From: Candidatus Altimarinota bacterium
Lineage (GTDB): Bacteria > Patescibacteriota > Gracilibacteria > UBA1369 > UM-FILTER-53-11
Assembly (NCBI GenBank): GCA_018061065.1
Contig: JAGOUV010000012.1
Location: 9,191 to 45,400 of the forward strand
Direction: 5' to 3'
Length of the DNA: 36,210 bases
Shown here: in pieces, positions 15,722 through 25,133 of the stretch
Layout: each line of letters opens with the position of its first letter
Position numbering within the stretch: position 1 is the stretch's first letter
Made by a program: the position numbers and the translations under genes
Notes under the pieces: generated by a model
The model's database searches: none
Told to the model about the DNA's origin: nothing
What the model saw: only the letters and a program-made list of their open reading frames with translations

Positions 15722-15750
15722 ATACTACGTACGCGGCAGAAAGTAGTCAA
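15722..15750 (-). promoter_or_regulatory. Sigma-70-type promoter of the lipoprotein gene
   Basis: Minus strand TTGACT (15750-15745), exactly 17 bp, then TAGTAT (15727-15722). The start is expected near 15715, giving a leader of about 28 nt without a Shine-Dalgarno. It lies 18 nt after the stop of the giant gene. Confidence 0.8.
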
Positions 15751-15768
15751 TAAATCTATTCTTCCTTA

Positions 15769-18700
15769 TTAACGAAACATTTTTCCAAGGAATCCACCGA
15801 TTGATTTTAATAATCCACCTGATTTTTTCTGCACTTTCTGTGATGCTTCTGCGTGCGCCTCCGCTGCTTCTACATCTACCTTTGCGCTTGCCGCTTTTTC
15901 TACAAATGCAGCCTCTGCGGTATTTACCTGCAACTCTGTGTGTTCAGCAACTACGTGAATATTTCCACCCAATGCAAGGTAAGCACCTTTATAATCTAAT
16001 TTTTCAGCCAACTTGGAATTAGGACTTTGGGCTAACTGAAGGGCTAAAATGCGGTATGACTCCTCTGGAGTTCTGAATTGAGCCTGAACTGCTTTTTCAA
16101 TACGCTCCTCAAGTTGTGCATCAATAATTCGTCCCTCTGCACTAAATTGAGATCTAATTGTATCCGCCATTGCCTTGTTAACAAGCTGCGTTAATCCTTG
16201 TCCTTTTGCTACTTCATATTGTTCAAAATGTTCGGGCTGATTCTGTGCGAGGGTTTGGTCAAAGCCAACGAGAGAACCTGCTTGATCCATAAAGCGGAAG
16301 GGGCCGGTCGCATCAGGATTCATTTTTGGTGCGTGGAGCGTTCCTTCTTCCAGTGCTGCTGCAGTTGCATTAAGTTTAATTTGGAATGCGGTCTGCGTTG
16401 CCTGCGGCGTCTCAAATTTTTCAACAAAGTTAGGTCGAGCGATACTTGCGGGAGGTTCGTGAGAGGCAACTTTCTCAGGTGAAACCTCTTCATGAGGCCC
16501 ATGCTGGAAGTTCGGATAGGTGCCCTTGAATCTATCTTGCTGCCCACTTATTGGGGAGTTAAAGGTCGCCACTGCGGCCTGTGCATTTCCCACAAAGAAA
16601 TCACCCACTTTTTTAAAGCCCCACTGTGCTGCTTCTGCAACTCCAGTTAAAAGAACTGTTCCAGCCAACACGTATAAGGCAATTCGTCCACCGCGGTTTA
16701 ATCCCAAAAAAGATCTTGTCGGTGGTGGCATCATCTGCACTCCACTATCCATCCGCGCAAAGTCAGACATTAATTCTGCATGTGAGCGTACCGGCGCAGA
16801 GCGTACTTGTAGTGCACGCGTTGCGGGAACTTCCAGTCCTGCGGGAGCGACAACGGCACCGGCCTTAACTTCTGCGGTAGCTGCAGCAAAAAGTGCTGCG
16901 GGAGTTTGTGGTAGTCCTTGTAAGCCCTCTGGGCCGACGATAATGTCTTTCACATCAGGATCAGTTCCCAATGCCGTCGGCAGCGAAATTGAGGCCATCT
17001 CGCCAGTTCTAGTAATAGATGACGGTGGTACTGATGGAGGAGGAACTCCAGCTGCCTCTACCCGTTGTACAGGCGGCGCACTGACGATCGGAGGGGTCAT
17101 AGGTCTCATTGGAGTAGTAGATCCAGATGAAAAACTATGAAGTGGCGCGGTGCTTGCCTCAACCCTCGTACCACCAGCCGCCTCAGCCGCCGTACGTGCG
17201 GCTCGACGTGCCGCCAATGCATAAAGCATATTATTCATAGCATTGGGATCATTCGGATCTGTATTTTTTACAAGATCAACAATATCTTGCTCGTTAGCAG
17301 GAACTGCTGCAGCGGCCTGTTCACGCAGTGAAGGATTTGGTGGCAACCGCAACTCCCCTCCATTCCAAGCTCCTAAAATAGCTTTTGCATGTGCTGCATG
17401 TAGATCATCCATTTGCCTCTCTGGTGGAACCGCAGCCGGCGGTGCAGAAGTACGTCTTTGTATTTGCGCGTGCGAAAGTGCCGATGTCAAAATATCCTCA
17501 TGATCCAAAGCTTCTAGAACTTCTTCTCGCGGCGCAAGCCGTTCCGGTGAAACACTACCTGCGGTAGCAGGGGCAGCGGCAGCAAGCAATTCACCGCCCA
17601 TTACATCTGGCAACTCCTCTTCCGGCTCCATATCAATTGCACCTAAAAGTGCATCGATTTCGCCTTGATTCAGAATATTCTCCGGTGCATATGGATCAAT
17701 CTCCTCGGCAGGTGCAGGTACACTTCCGCGAATTTCCTCAAGACCAATCCCCACAATCGGACGAACGGGCTCATCTTGTACTGACAATAATCCATACACT
17801 CCTGCCGCAACCTCTCTCACGCCTTCTGCCACGTTTGCGCCTTGCAGCTCAGCGTTAATTTCACCCGCACGGCTCACAATTGCCGCGCGATCAGCAGCAC
17901 TCTCCGAATCACTTCCCAACTTTCTCACACGCTCCACCATCTCACCCAACTGCGTCAAAAGCCCTCGGTAGTAATCATCTTTCAATTGCTGCTGTGCCTC
18001 TGGGCCACTCGCATCATCAATATGCTGAATCATTATTCTCATTTCTTGCCCTGCACGATGTATTTGCCCTACCTCATCATGAGCTTCTTCATCATCAACC
18101 AGAGCCCCCACCACCTGTCGATCCAGAAGACGCAGTCGTGTTCCAATTAGGCTCAAAGCCTCTTTTCTCAAAGCAAACGCAACCGCAGTGTCGGCAGAAA
18201 CCTGTAACAATGCATCACATGCACCGCTATATAGCATACGCGCATCTGCCAACAACTCGTCGGCGCGAGCTGCATACTGCTCCAGCGGACCCAATGATGG
18301 CGGTTTATTAACAACCTGCAAATTCCCGTGAATAGCATCCTCACGTTCCTCACCCGCCACTGCAACAAATAAATCATGTGCCTGTGAGGCAACCTCTCCC
18401 AATCTACGCATCTCGAGCATGGCTATTTCAGTATTTGATCCATACGACACCCCCGCCTGCGCATGTTCAATTTTTGACAGTAGGCCTGCATATGTCTCTT
18501 CCAACAATCTCATCACTGCAGGCTGATGGGGATTTCCACTTAATGAACGGGCACAAGCCTGCACCAACTCCCAGTCATCCCCGACGCGGAATCTCACACT
18601 CTGCAATTTACTTTCCCGAGCAAGAGCACCCGCCGCCTCTGCATATACCGCAGCGGCTTCGTATGCCGGTGTCATATCAGCGTCACGCATCTCTTTGTGA

Positions 18701-21387
18701 TTGCTGACCAATTCCTCACCCAAAGATTCAATTCGTGCATAGATAGGATCAAGTTCAGATAAGCGAACTATTCCTTCTTCCGTAAGTCTTGCCATACCAG
18801 AAGTAGCTTCCTGTCTAAAATCAATTCCCTGTCTTACCAAAGACGCCGGCTCCTGCATGAGCTCTTGAGCCATCATACCTTTCAAAATTTCCAGACGCGT
18901 TACATAGCCATTCATCAAAACTATAGCTCTTTCACGAGCCATGGCCATCAAGGCTTGAAATGCCGTTTCCAAATCTCCATTCAGTCCATCAAAAAATTCA
19001 TCTCTATCCCTCGTAAGTACGCCCTGTGAATACTGACGCATCGTGTCATAACGTCTGTTCGCGTTTCTATATAGATCAATAAGATTTTCAACTGTCTCAG
19101 CTCCGGCGATTGCTGCATTTAGACGACCCATCTCATTGCGAAATTCAACCAACTGGGGAGTTGGATCTTGATCAAGTTCTACCGCCTCTTTTGGTAGTGG
19201 CGGCGGGACAGCTGCAGCACGTTGCATAGCAGCAGCGGCTACCACAATTGCCTGTATCTCACCCGTTGGCATACGAGGAAGTTCACCGCTTAATTCTTTG
19301 CGGGCTGCGGTGACTTCTTTATCTTCAAAAGGACCTTCGTGCTCAGCAGCAGGGGCCGCACCTTCAGCTTCTTCCCTTAAAACCGTTGGCACAACCTCAC
19401 CACTACGCGCAGCTTCTTCAAACGCGTGTACCGCAGCAACTGTTCTAGGATCAGGACCATCATCTCCCTGTGCTCTCAAAATGTCACGCAGCGTTTCATT
19501 GGTTACCGGTTCATGATCACGATGAGAAAATCCACCACCATTAGTTTTCAGATCATCAAGTACACGCTCGCATCCTGCCAGGCGAGCCTCAATAGGTGAT
19601 AAATCATCAGTTAATAGACGAAGTGCACCGGAATTCAGCGTTTGAGCAAAGTTTCTAGAGGGATCAACCAGCGGGCCGCTCGTCGTCGTGCGTGTCCCCG
19701 CAGTTAATGTTTTTCTCAAAGCCTTAATTCTTTGCTCTATATTTTTCAAGCCATCATCATCGAGGGAAGATGGATCACTTAACTGTCCCTCTACTATTTC
19801 CACTACCGTCTCCAGAGCATGGACAATTTTCGCAGTAATATTTCCATAAAATCCCAAAACTATCATACGCGTCCCCGTAGCCGTTCGCCCCGGATCATCT
19901 TCAGCCTGCATTTCTTCCACTTCAGCAGCAACAGCGCGCAGTTCATTAAGCAGCTGAAACCATGCGGGAAGCAAAATAGCGTGAGGAGAAATAGCTTCAA
20001 TAGCCTGCTCTACTCTCAAATCATGTGCTCTATATTTTGCCGTCATTTCATCTACATCTAGCCCACTGCCCGATTGTGACACTCCCTCGATACCCAAATC
20101 CGCCGATTCTGAAACTGGGGTAAAGTCCGCAGGAGATCCCGTATCTCTACTTATCAGCATCCTTCTTTCCAGTCGAGGTACCGGCGCCGGAGTCGGCTGT
20201 AAAGCGAGGCCTTGCATTGAAAGCGGCCTAACAAGACCATCAACTCCAAAATCAAAAGCAGAATCAGTTATAGCAAAAGCATCATCTAGTCCTCTTATTG
20301 CTATGCTCGCTACAATGAGCAATTCGTGAGGCTTTGCCGCATCCTCAACTCTCTCAATAAAAGTACAAAAACCATCAATCCTCTTTTTAACATAGTCGCC
20401 TAGGGTTGTCTCGACACCATCTTTTCGCGTGACCACAGGTGACCCCTTTCCTACTATTTGTTCTTGCAGAATACGCAATGTGGGAAGTATCAGTTCTGGA
20501 GGAAAAGCCTCATGAGTAAGTTCGCTCACTAAAACTCCAATCAATAATTTTACATCTTCAAATGTTCTAAAATTAATATTGTTAATGCGCTTACTAATTC
20601 TCTGTACACATGCGACCTCGGCCAGCACCGGAGGAGGCAATGCCTCAGACGCCGTGGCAGCCTTAGCTGCGACAGGCAACCGTGGTAATGGAGGCATCAC
20701 TTCTGATTGACGAGAATGTTCACGAACAACGGGCGAACGGGGTAATCGCGGTAATGTGGGCAAGGTCTGCCTTGGAGCACTACCATTTGGTATTGTCTTA
20801 CGAATAAGCGGCTTAGGATCAAGCCTGCTTTGAGGTATCCCCCTAAAAATCTGAATCGGAGCTGCACCTTCTCCTCCAACAGAAACCGCCTCAACTAAAT
20901 CACGGATGGCACGTTTTCTAAATTCATCTTCATTGGGGCAATTTCCCTGAAAATAATCGTCTAACATTTTTCCTATTTTCCCATCCACACCCAAATCCGT
21001 TCCATTAGTAACTATTCTCTTAAACCATCTCTTGAGAGAAAGCGCTTGAGCTTTGTCCGATGGGCGTGGAAGCATTTGAATCAAACGTACCAAAGCCGTA
21101 GCTGTGGCTATATGCGGTGCATGATCATGTGTATCCACCAATCCTCCCCATTTACTGGGAGTGGTTCTCTCACTGCCAAATGGACCACCGGAAGTAGCAG
21201 TAGCATCAATAACCATCCTACTCACATCATCGCGAATCGGCGTTTCTCCCCGTAATGAGGCTATTTCAGAATCAAGAAAAGCACCAACCATGCCAAATTC
21301 ACGCACGATCTTTTCTTGATCAGCGGACTCCCCTGGCGCACTACTAGTGCCATCTTGAACCCGCAATATTGGACGAGCGTCTGCCAT
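15769..21387 (-). CDS. Giant single-membrane-span protein of unknown function, 1872 aa
   Basis: I recognise no domain. About 1560 residues, rich in Ala, Glu, Pro and Leu and largely helical, precede one membrane helix (GGRIALYVLAGTVLLTGVAEAA, about 1566-1586). A 280-residue C-terminal part follows, ending in a basic amphipathic helix (GGLLKSIGGFLGKMFR). Pro/Ser/Thr-rich linkers occur near 200-280, 1430-1480 and 1590-1650. ENILNQGEIDALLGAID (about 1234-1250) copies the EIDALL peptide found in FliM/FliN-type proteins. Without a signal peptide the bulk is probably cytoplasmic, with the C-terminal part outside. Size and placement suggest a structural or envelope-organising protein. Its own promoter is shared back-to-back with the CAP-domain gene. 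Confidence 0.88.
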   Translation of the reverse strand: MADARPILRVQDGTSSAPGESADQEKIVREFGMVGAFLDSEIASLRGETPIRDDVSRMVIDATATSGGPFGSERTTPSKWGGLVDTHDHAPHIATATALVRLIQMLPRPSDKAQALSLKRWFKRIVTNGTDLGVDGKIGKMLDDYFQGNCPNEDEFRKRAIRDLVEAVSVGGEGAAPIQIFRGIPQSRLDPKPLIRKTIPNGSAPRQTLPTLPRLPRSPVVREHSRQSEVMPPLPRLPVAAKAATASEALPPPVLAEVACVQRISKRINNINFRTFEDVKLLIGVLVSELTHEAFPPELILPTLRILQEQIVGKGSPVVTRKDGVETTLGDYVKKRIDGFCTFIERVEDAAKPHELLIVASIAIRGLDDAFAITDSAFDFGVDGLVRPLSMQGLALQPTPAPVPRLERRMLISRDTGSPADFTPVSESADLGIEGVSQSGSGLDVDEMTAKYRAHDLRVEQAIEAISPHAILLPAWFQLLNELRAVAAEVEEMQAEDDPGRTATGTRMIVLGFYGNITAKIVHALETVVEIVEGQLSDPSSLDDDGLKNIEQRIKALRKTLTAGTRTTTSGPLVDPSRNFAQTLNSGALRLLTDDLSPIEARLAGCERVLDDLKTNGGGFSHRDHEPVTNETLRDILRAQGDDGPDPRTVAAVHAFEEAARSGEVVPTVLREEAEGAAPAAEHEGPFEDKEVTAARKELSGELPRMPTGEIQAIVVAAAAMQRAAAVPPPLPKEAVELDQDPTPQLVEFRNEMGRLNAAIAGAETVENLIDLYRNANRRYDTMRQYSQGVLTRDRDEFFDGLNGDLETAFQALMAMARERAIVLMNGYVTRLEILKGMMAQELMQEPASLVRQGIDFRQEATSGMARLTEEGIVRLSELDPIYARIESLGEELVSNHKEMRDADMTPAYEAAAVYAEAAGALARESKLQSVRFRVGDDWELVQACARSLSGNPHQPAVMRLLEETYAGLLSKIEHAQAGVSYGSNTEIAMLEMRRLGEVASQAHDLFVAVAGEEREDAIHGNLQVVNKPPSLGPLEQYAARADELLADARMLYSGACDALLQVSADTAVAFALRKEALSLIGTRLRLLDRQVVGALVDDEEAHDEVGQIHRAGQEMRIMIQHIDDASGPEAQQQLKDDYYRGLLTQLGEMVERVRKLGSDSESAADRAAIVSRAGEINAELQGANVAEGVREVAAGVYGLLSVQDEPVRPIVGIGLEEIRGSVPAPAEEIDPYAPENILNQGEIDALLGAIDMEPEEELPDVMGGELLAAAAPATAGSVSPERLAPREEVLEALDHEDILTSALSHAQIQRRTSAPPAAVPPERQMDDLHAAHAKAILGAWNGGELRLPPNPSLREQAAAAVPANEQDIVDLVKNTDPNDPNAMNNMLYALAARRAARTAAEAAGGTRVEASTAPLHSFSSGSTTPMRPMTPPIVSAPPVQRVEAAGVPPPSVPPSSITRTGEMASISLPTALGTDPDVKDIIVGPEGLQGLPQTPAALFAAATAEVKAGAVVAPAGLEVPATRALQVRSAPVRSHAELMSDFARMDSGVQMMPPPTRSFLGLNRGGRIALYVLAGTVLLTGVAEAAQWGFKKVGDFFVGNAQAAVATFNSPISGQQDRFKGTYPNFQHGPHEEVSPEKVASHEPPASIARPNFVEKFETPQATQTAFQIKLNATAAALEEGTLHAPKMNPDATGPFRFMDQAGSLVGFDQTLAQNQPEHFEQYEVAKGQGLTQLVNKAMADTIRSQFSAEGRIIDAQLEERIEKAVQAQFRTPEESYRILALQLAQSPNSKLAEKLDYKGAYLALGGNIHVVAEHTELQVNTAEAAFVEKAASAKVDVEAAEAHAEASQKVQKKSGGLLKSIGGFLGKMFR

Positions 21388-21414
21388 GACAGTTGTTATT
21401 ACTCTTCTTAGCTA

Positions 21415-21444
21415 TAATTAAAACCTATTTTATCCCCTTGTCAA
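21415..21444 (-). promoter_or_regulatory. Promoter of the giant gene
   Basis: Minus strand perfect -35 TTGACA (21444-21439), 18-bp spacer, TAATTA (21420-21415); TATAGC slightly downstream is an alternative. The leader is about 20 nt and contains AAGAAGAG, at most a poor ribosome site. Confidence 0.6.
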
Positions 21445-21467
21445 ACGGTAATGTTTTACTGTACAAT
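21438..21467 (+). promoter_or_regulatory. Promoter of the CAP-domain gene, leaderless arrangement
   Basis: TTGTCA (21438-21443), 18-bp spacer, TACAAT (21462-21467), then 6 nt and ATG 21474. Transcription should start at or next to the initiation codon. Its -35 shares five base pairs with the -35 of the divergent giant gene. Confidence 0.7.
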
Positions 21468-21473
21468 GATATG

Positions 21474-23624
21474 ATGAATAAAGCAACCCGCCTGGCAATT
21501 ATAAGTGTCCTGATGACCCTCGCTCTTACAGGCTTGGCAATTGCGGCTACACCTGTAGTAACGGTAGATTCTCTTTTTGGCATTAAGGCCAAAGAAAATA
21601 AGGTGACATGGAATGCGGCAATGAATAAAGTCTGCCGCCAGTTTGACTGGGTAACGAAACCCAGCTTTTCAAGATGTAAAGCTTTTGCAATCCGCAACAA
21701 CCTACTAACTCCCCCACTTCCAAATAAAATCGCATTAGCAAAAAAACTTACACGCGTTCAATTGGAGACGTTCTTTAATAGAGCGCGCGATCTAAAAGCG
21801 GGCAATCGACCAAGTGCACCAGAGATACAGGAACAGCAAACACCAATACCACCGCGTGAAGACAACACGACGATTCCCACGCGACGACTTCCCGAGAAAA
21901 ACTTTTTACCCGTAGCAGCAGGAACAACTGATGTAACTTTTTTCAAAAATATTCGTCTCAGCCAGCCACTACCTCATACATTTTATTTAGATGAAGTGTA
22001 TATGTTGGAGGGCGACGTAATTAATACGAGTGCAGAAAGTACGTTTGTTTTTCTATGCAAACCAGGTAATTGCAGCAGTACAACAAATTTCGTAGAACCT
22101 ACGGTCAACAATCATTTCCGTATCCCCGTATATTTTAATGAAGCAGGAAATTTCCAATTGGGAATTATTCCGGGCCGTTCGGGTGAGAGCAAAATTATCT
22201 CAATTTCTGTTTTGCCTGAGCAGCCGCTCATGCCTGCTACAGGAACAATGCCCACCCAGCTGACGAGCAGCTATAGTAATGGAAAAACAACATTGGGCTG
22301 GAGCGGAGCTTCTTCTACCACTCCTCTACAAATAGTATTTTTCCAGGGAGCAGTAAGAAAAGATTATTATTTCCGCACACCGGTAAATAGCTTTGTTCCG
22401 CCATCAAGTCATTTTGGAACCTTCCATGCGGGAGCGTTGCGCTGGTTTGTGATGTCAGGAACTTCTCAAAGCGAGGCACGAAGAGAAAATGCAGTTATTC
22501 AAGAATTCAAAAAAATAAGTGACAGTGAGATTACCGTTCAGTCGCTCCGTGAAACATTTAGTAATCCAGGTACGTTGCAATTTTCGGGACGTTCGGTAAA
22601 AACGGTATCAAAAAAAGCGGCGATCACATTGCCAAACGGAACAGTTGAAGAGAAATTTTTCACTGAAAGTGATGTTGGTCCCGGCGGCGCCGTTGAGCTC
22701 AGCGTGCAGCTGTCCACAGCCGGAACGTACATCTTTGAGCTCAATAATCCCGAGGGCGCCGCCGTTGTAAACGTGCCCGTATATGTAGGTGACGTATTCC
22801 CCATCTTGCCTGACTTTTTCACCGCACATCCTGCTAAGCTCAGCACTGAACCCCTTGGTGATCTCACGAGCGAGCGCCTAAAAATGTTGCAACTTATCAA
22901 TGCTGATCGCGCGGCACAGAAACTACCGCCCGTTGCTATCGATGGCGCGCTCAATGGAGTCGCACAGGGACACTCTGAAAACATGAAGACCAAAAACTTT
23001 TTTGGACATCGCGACCCTGCGGGTCGCTCACCAGACGATCGCCGCAGAGCGGCGCTCGTTCCTACCGGAATACGAGAAAACCTGGGTAAAGCAGTCTCAC
23101 TGGAACTCGTAGAGGCCGGACTCATGCGCTCACCGGTGCACCGCGATGCACTTGTCGATCCTCGCATGAAGCGCGTTGGTATCGGAATTGCAAAAACAAA
23201 TGAAGGATATTTCTTAGTGACACAAAATTTTTCTGGCGATCCGCTCACGCCTTCTTCACTCATTGCAGAGCGCACTTCATTAGTACAGCAAATTTCATCA
23301 TATCGTATTCAGAAGTCACTGACTGCACTTCCACAAAATACGACGATCGCTGAGATAGCTACCAATTGGTCAGAGCGCATGGCGGGAAATAATTTCTTTG
23401 GACTTACCGATACCGCGGGCGATACGCTCGCAAATCAGATTCGTGCACGTCATATTGTTACGAGTGTAAAAATTCATTTAATTAAAACGAGCGACATAGA
23501 TCTTTTAGATGACGAGCTCTTCAAGCAGTCGAGCATGAATGATAGCACTTTACATAATATCGGTATTGGGCTGGGAGTCAGTGATGTAGGAGATATTTAC
23601 ATGACCACGCTGTACACTCCCTGA
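21474..23624 (+). CDS. Secreted CAP/SCP-domain protein with a second, degenerate CAP domain
   Basis: 716 aa from ATG 21474 (ATG 21471 is also possible). MNKATRLAIISVLMTLALTGLAIAA is a signal peptide, so the longer open frame from 21393, which includes the promoter, is not used. Middle parts are beta-rich and Ig-like (AGTYIFELNNPEGAAVVNVPVYVGD). Residues about 463-588 are a CAP (SCP/PR-1) domain with LLQLINADRAAQKL-type helix, GHSENM, FFGHRDPAGR, RENLG, SPVHRDAL and VGIGIAKTNEGYFLVTQNF. Residues about 598-716 repeat the plan (NWSERM, FFGLTDTAGD, SSMNDSTLHNIGIGLG) but have lost the histidines. It acts outside the membrane, presumably on the wall or by protein contacts. Monocistronic or weakly linked to the LCP gene. 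Confidence 0.85.
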   Translation: MNKATRLAIISVLMTLALTGLAIAATPVVTVDSLFGIKAKENKVTWNAAMNKVCRQFDWVTKPSFSRCKAFAIRNNLLTPPLPNKIALAKKLTRVQLETFFNRARDLKAGNRPSAPEIQEQQTPIPPREDNTTIPTRRLPEKNFLPVAAGTTDVTFFKNIRLSQPLPHTFYLDEVYMLEGDVINTSAESTFVFLCKPGNCSSTTNFVEPTVNNHFRIPVYFNEAGNFQLGIIPGRSGESKIISISVLPEQPLMPATGTMPTQLTSSYSNGKTTLGWSGASSTTPLQIVFFQGAVRKDYYFRTPVNSFVPPSSHFGTFHAGALRWFVMSGTSQSEARRENAVIQEFKKISDSEITVQSLRETFSNPGTLQFSGRSVKTVSKKAAITLPNGTVEEKFFTESDVGPGGAVELSVQLSTAGTYIFELNNPEGAAVVNVPVYVGDVFPILPDFFTAHPAKLSTEPLGDLTSERLKMLQLINADRAAQKLPPVAIDGALNGVAQGHSENMKTKNFFGHRDPAGRSPDDRRRAALVPTGIRENLGKAVSLELVEAGLMRSPVHRDALVDPRMKRVGIGIAKTNEGYFLVTQNFSGDPLTPSSLIAERTSLVQQISSYRIQKSLTALPQNTTIAEIATNWSERMAGNNFFGLTDTAGDTLANQIRARHIVTSVKIHLIKTSDIDLLDDELFKQSSMNDSTLHNIGIGLGVSDVGDIYMTTLYTP

Positions 23625-23631
23625 AGACCTA

Positions 23632-23660
23632 TTGCCTATTGAGTACTAACTATTTAGTAT
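23632..23660 (+). promoter_or_regulatory. Promoter of the LCP-dacA-mraY cluster
   Basis: TTGCCT (23632-23637), exactly 17 bp, TAGTAT (23655-23660), then 9 nt to the GTG start at 23670. The predicted leader is 0-4 nt. Confidence 0.7.
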
Positions 23661-23669
23661 GTGTAGGCT

Positions 23670-25133
23670 GTGAATAATTTCTCGAAGAAAAAGATAAGCA
23701 AAAAACGGGCTGAACCTCTTTTGAGTGAGACAGCAAAGCGCAATGTAATGGCAGGGCTCGGTGTGCTGTTAGTATTTATTTTTGTCGTGTATTTGGGCGT
23801 GCAGGCGTTCCGCTATGTAAGTAATTTTACCTTCCTTCACTTTTTCTCAGACGTGTTTGGAAAAGAAGTAGTTACGGACAGTAAGCACCATACAAATATT
23901 CTTCTTTTAGGAGTAGGTGGCGAAGGTCACGATGGCGCCGATCTCACGGATACCATGATGGTGGCAAGTATCGACCAACAAAATCACACCGTGGGTATGC
24001 TCTCTATTCCGCGTGACATGTTTGTACGCACTCCCGTTCACAACGGAAAAATTAACGCGCTCTATGCTACGGGAAAAGCAAAATGGGATTCACTACAAAG
24101 CTTGGATTACATGCGTGAACAGCTGGGAGATATGCTTGGAATTGAGATCCACTATTATGTAAAAGTAGATTTTGAGGCATTTAAAGAACTGGTGGATGCA
24201 GTCGGTGGCATTGATATTAATGTTGAGATGGCCATCAATGATCAGGAATACCCTAAGGACGGAACCTATGAATTTGAACCGTTTATTTTGGCTGCAGGAA
24301 TGCAGCATTTGGACGGAGAGATAGCGCTGAAATATGCACGCTCACGTCACACGAGCTCTGATTTTGATCGCTCACGACGCCAGCAGGAGGTAATTGTCGC
24401 ACTGCGAAACAAAGCTCAGCAGGCAAGCTTACTGAGCAAGGCGAGCTTTATAAAAGATACGTATTACTCATTGAACGAACATGTCGAGACCAATCTCACC
24501 ACGCGTGAGATGATTTCATTAGCAGAGTTTGCCGCAGGTTGGGACTCCAGCAAGCTTTCAAACGCGACACTCACCGATGATCCCAATGCAAAAGGTGGAT
24601 TCTTATATACACCTGACCGTTCGCTCTTTAATGGCGGTGCAGTGCTCGTCATGGCAGGTACAAGCGACTCAATGGCCCTGGAACAATATGCTGAAGCAGT
24701 GCTCTATCCACCAGAAGGATTTTTAACTGCACATATTTTGGTACTCAACGGCACTAAACAAAATGGCCTCGCAGGACGCGTGAGCAATATTTTATTTAGA
24801 TATGGACTTCCTATAAATAAAACTGCCAATGCACGGCTGCAAAATTTAAAAGAAACAACATGGTATACAGTAAAACCGGGCAGTGAATCGATTATGAATT
24901 TTGTGACAAAGCTCTTACCCGCACCTGTAGAGAAAACACTTCCTCCAGAATACATGACCGACCCAAATGTTTTGGAGACGACGATTGTTCTGGAGTTGGG
25001 TGAGGATGCCGCAAGTTATATGAAAAAATTAGATGTCTTCCGCGAGCTGCCCTATCCCGTGGCTCCCGTAGCTCCTACGCCATCTACCGCTACGCCCACT
25101 ACTACTACTCCCCCTACTTCCTCCACCCCATGA
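23670..25133 (+). CDS. LytR-CpsA-Psr (LCP) family wall-polymer ligase
   Basis: 487 aa, GTG start. A basic cytoplasmic N-terminus (1-25) and one membrane helix (about 28-50) precede the LCP catalytic domain (about 75-290): NILLLGVGGEGHDGADLTDTMMVASID, LSIPRDMFV, KINALYATGK, VDAVGGIDINV, LAAGMQHLDGEIALKYARSRHTSSDFDRSRRQQEVI. These hold the Asp and Arg residues that bind the pyrophosphate of the lipid donor. LCP enzymes move glycopolymers from undecaprenyl-pyrophosphate to peptidoglycan on the outer face. Residues about 360-430 match the LytR C-terminal domain (VLNGTKQNGLAGRVSNIL). A Pro/Thr tail ends the protein. Its stop overlaps the ATG of the carboxypeptidase gene by 4 bp, so they are coupled. 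Confidence 0.93.
   Translation: MNNFSKKKISKKRAEPLLSETAKRNVMAGLGVLLVFIFVVYLGVQAFRYVSNFTFLHFFSDVFGKEVVTDSKHHTNILLLGVGGEGHDGADLTDTMMVASIDQQNHTVGMLSIPRDMFVRTPVHNGKINALYATGKAKWDSLQSLDYMREQLGDMLGIEIHYYVKVDFEAFKELVDAVGGIDINVEMAINDQEYPKDGTYEFEPFILAAGMQHLDGEIALKYARSRHTSSDFDRSRRQQEVIVALRNKAQQASLLSKASFIKDTYYSLNEHVETNLTTREMISLAEFAAGWDSSKLSNATLTDDPNAKGGFLYTPDRSLFNGGAVLVMAGTSDSMALEQYAEAVLYPPEGFLTAHILVLNGTKQNGLAGRVSNILFRYGLPINKTANARLQNLKETTWYTVKPGSESIMNFVTKLLPAPVEKTLPPEYMTDPNVLETTIVLELGEDAASYMKKLDVFRELPYPVAPVAPTPSTATPTTTTPPTSSTP

Noticed and set aside
16520-17140. 206-aa plus-strand ORF
   Set aside because: Antisense to the Pro/Ala-rich linker of the giant protein; low-complexity shadow of biased codons.
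22538-23275. 245-aa minus-strand ORF
   Set aside because: It lies fully antisense to the CAP domain, whose motifs are clear, and its composition (Ser/Pro/Cys/Arg-rich) is typical of a shadow frame.
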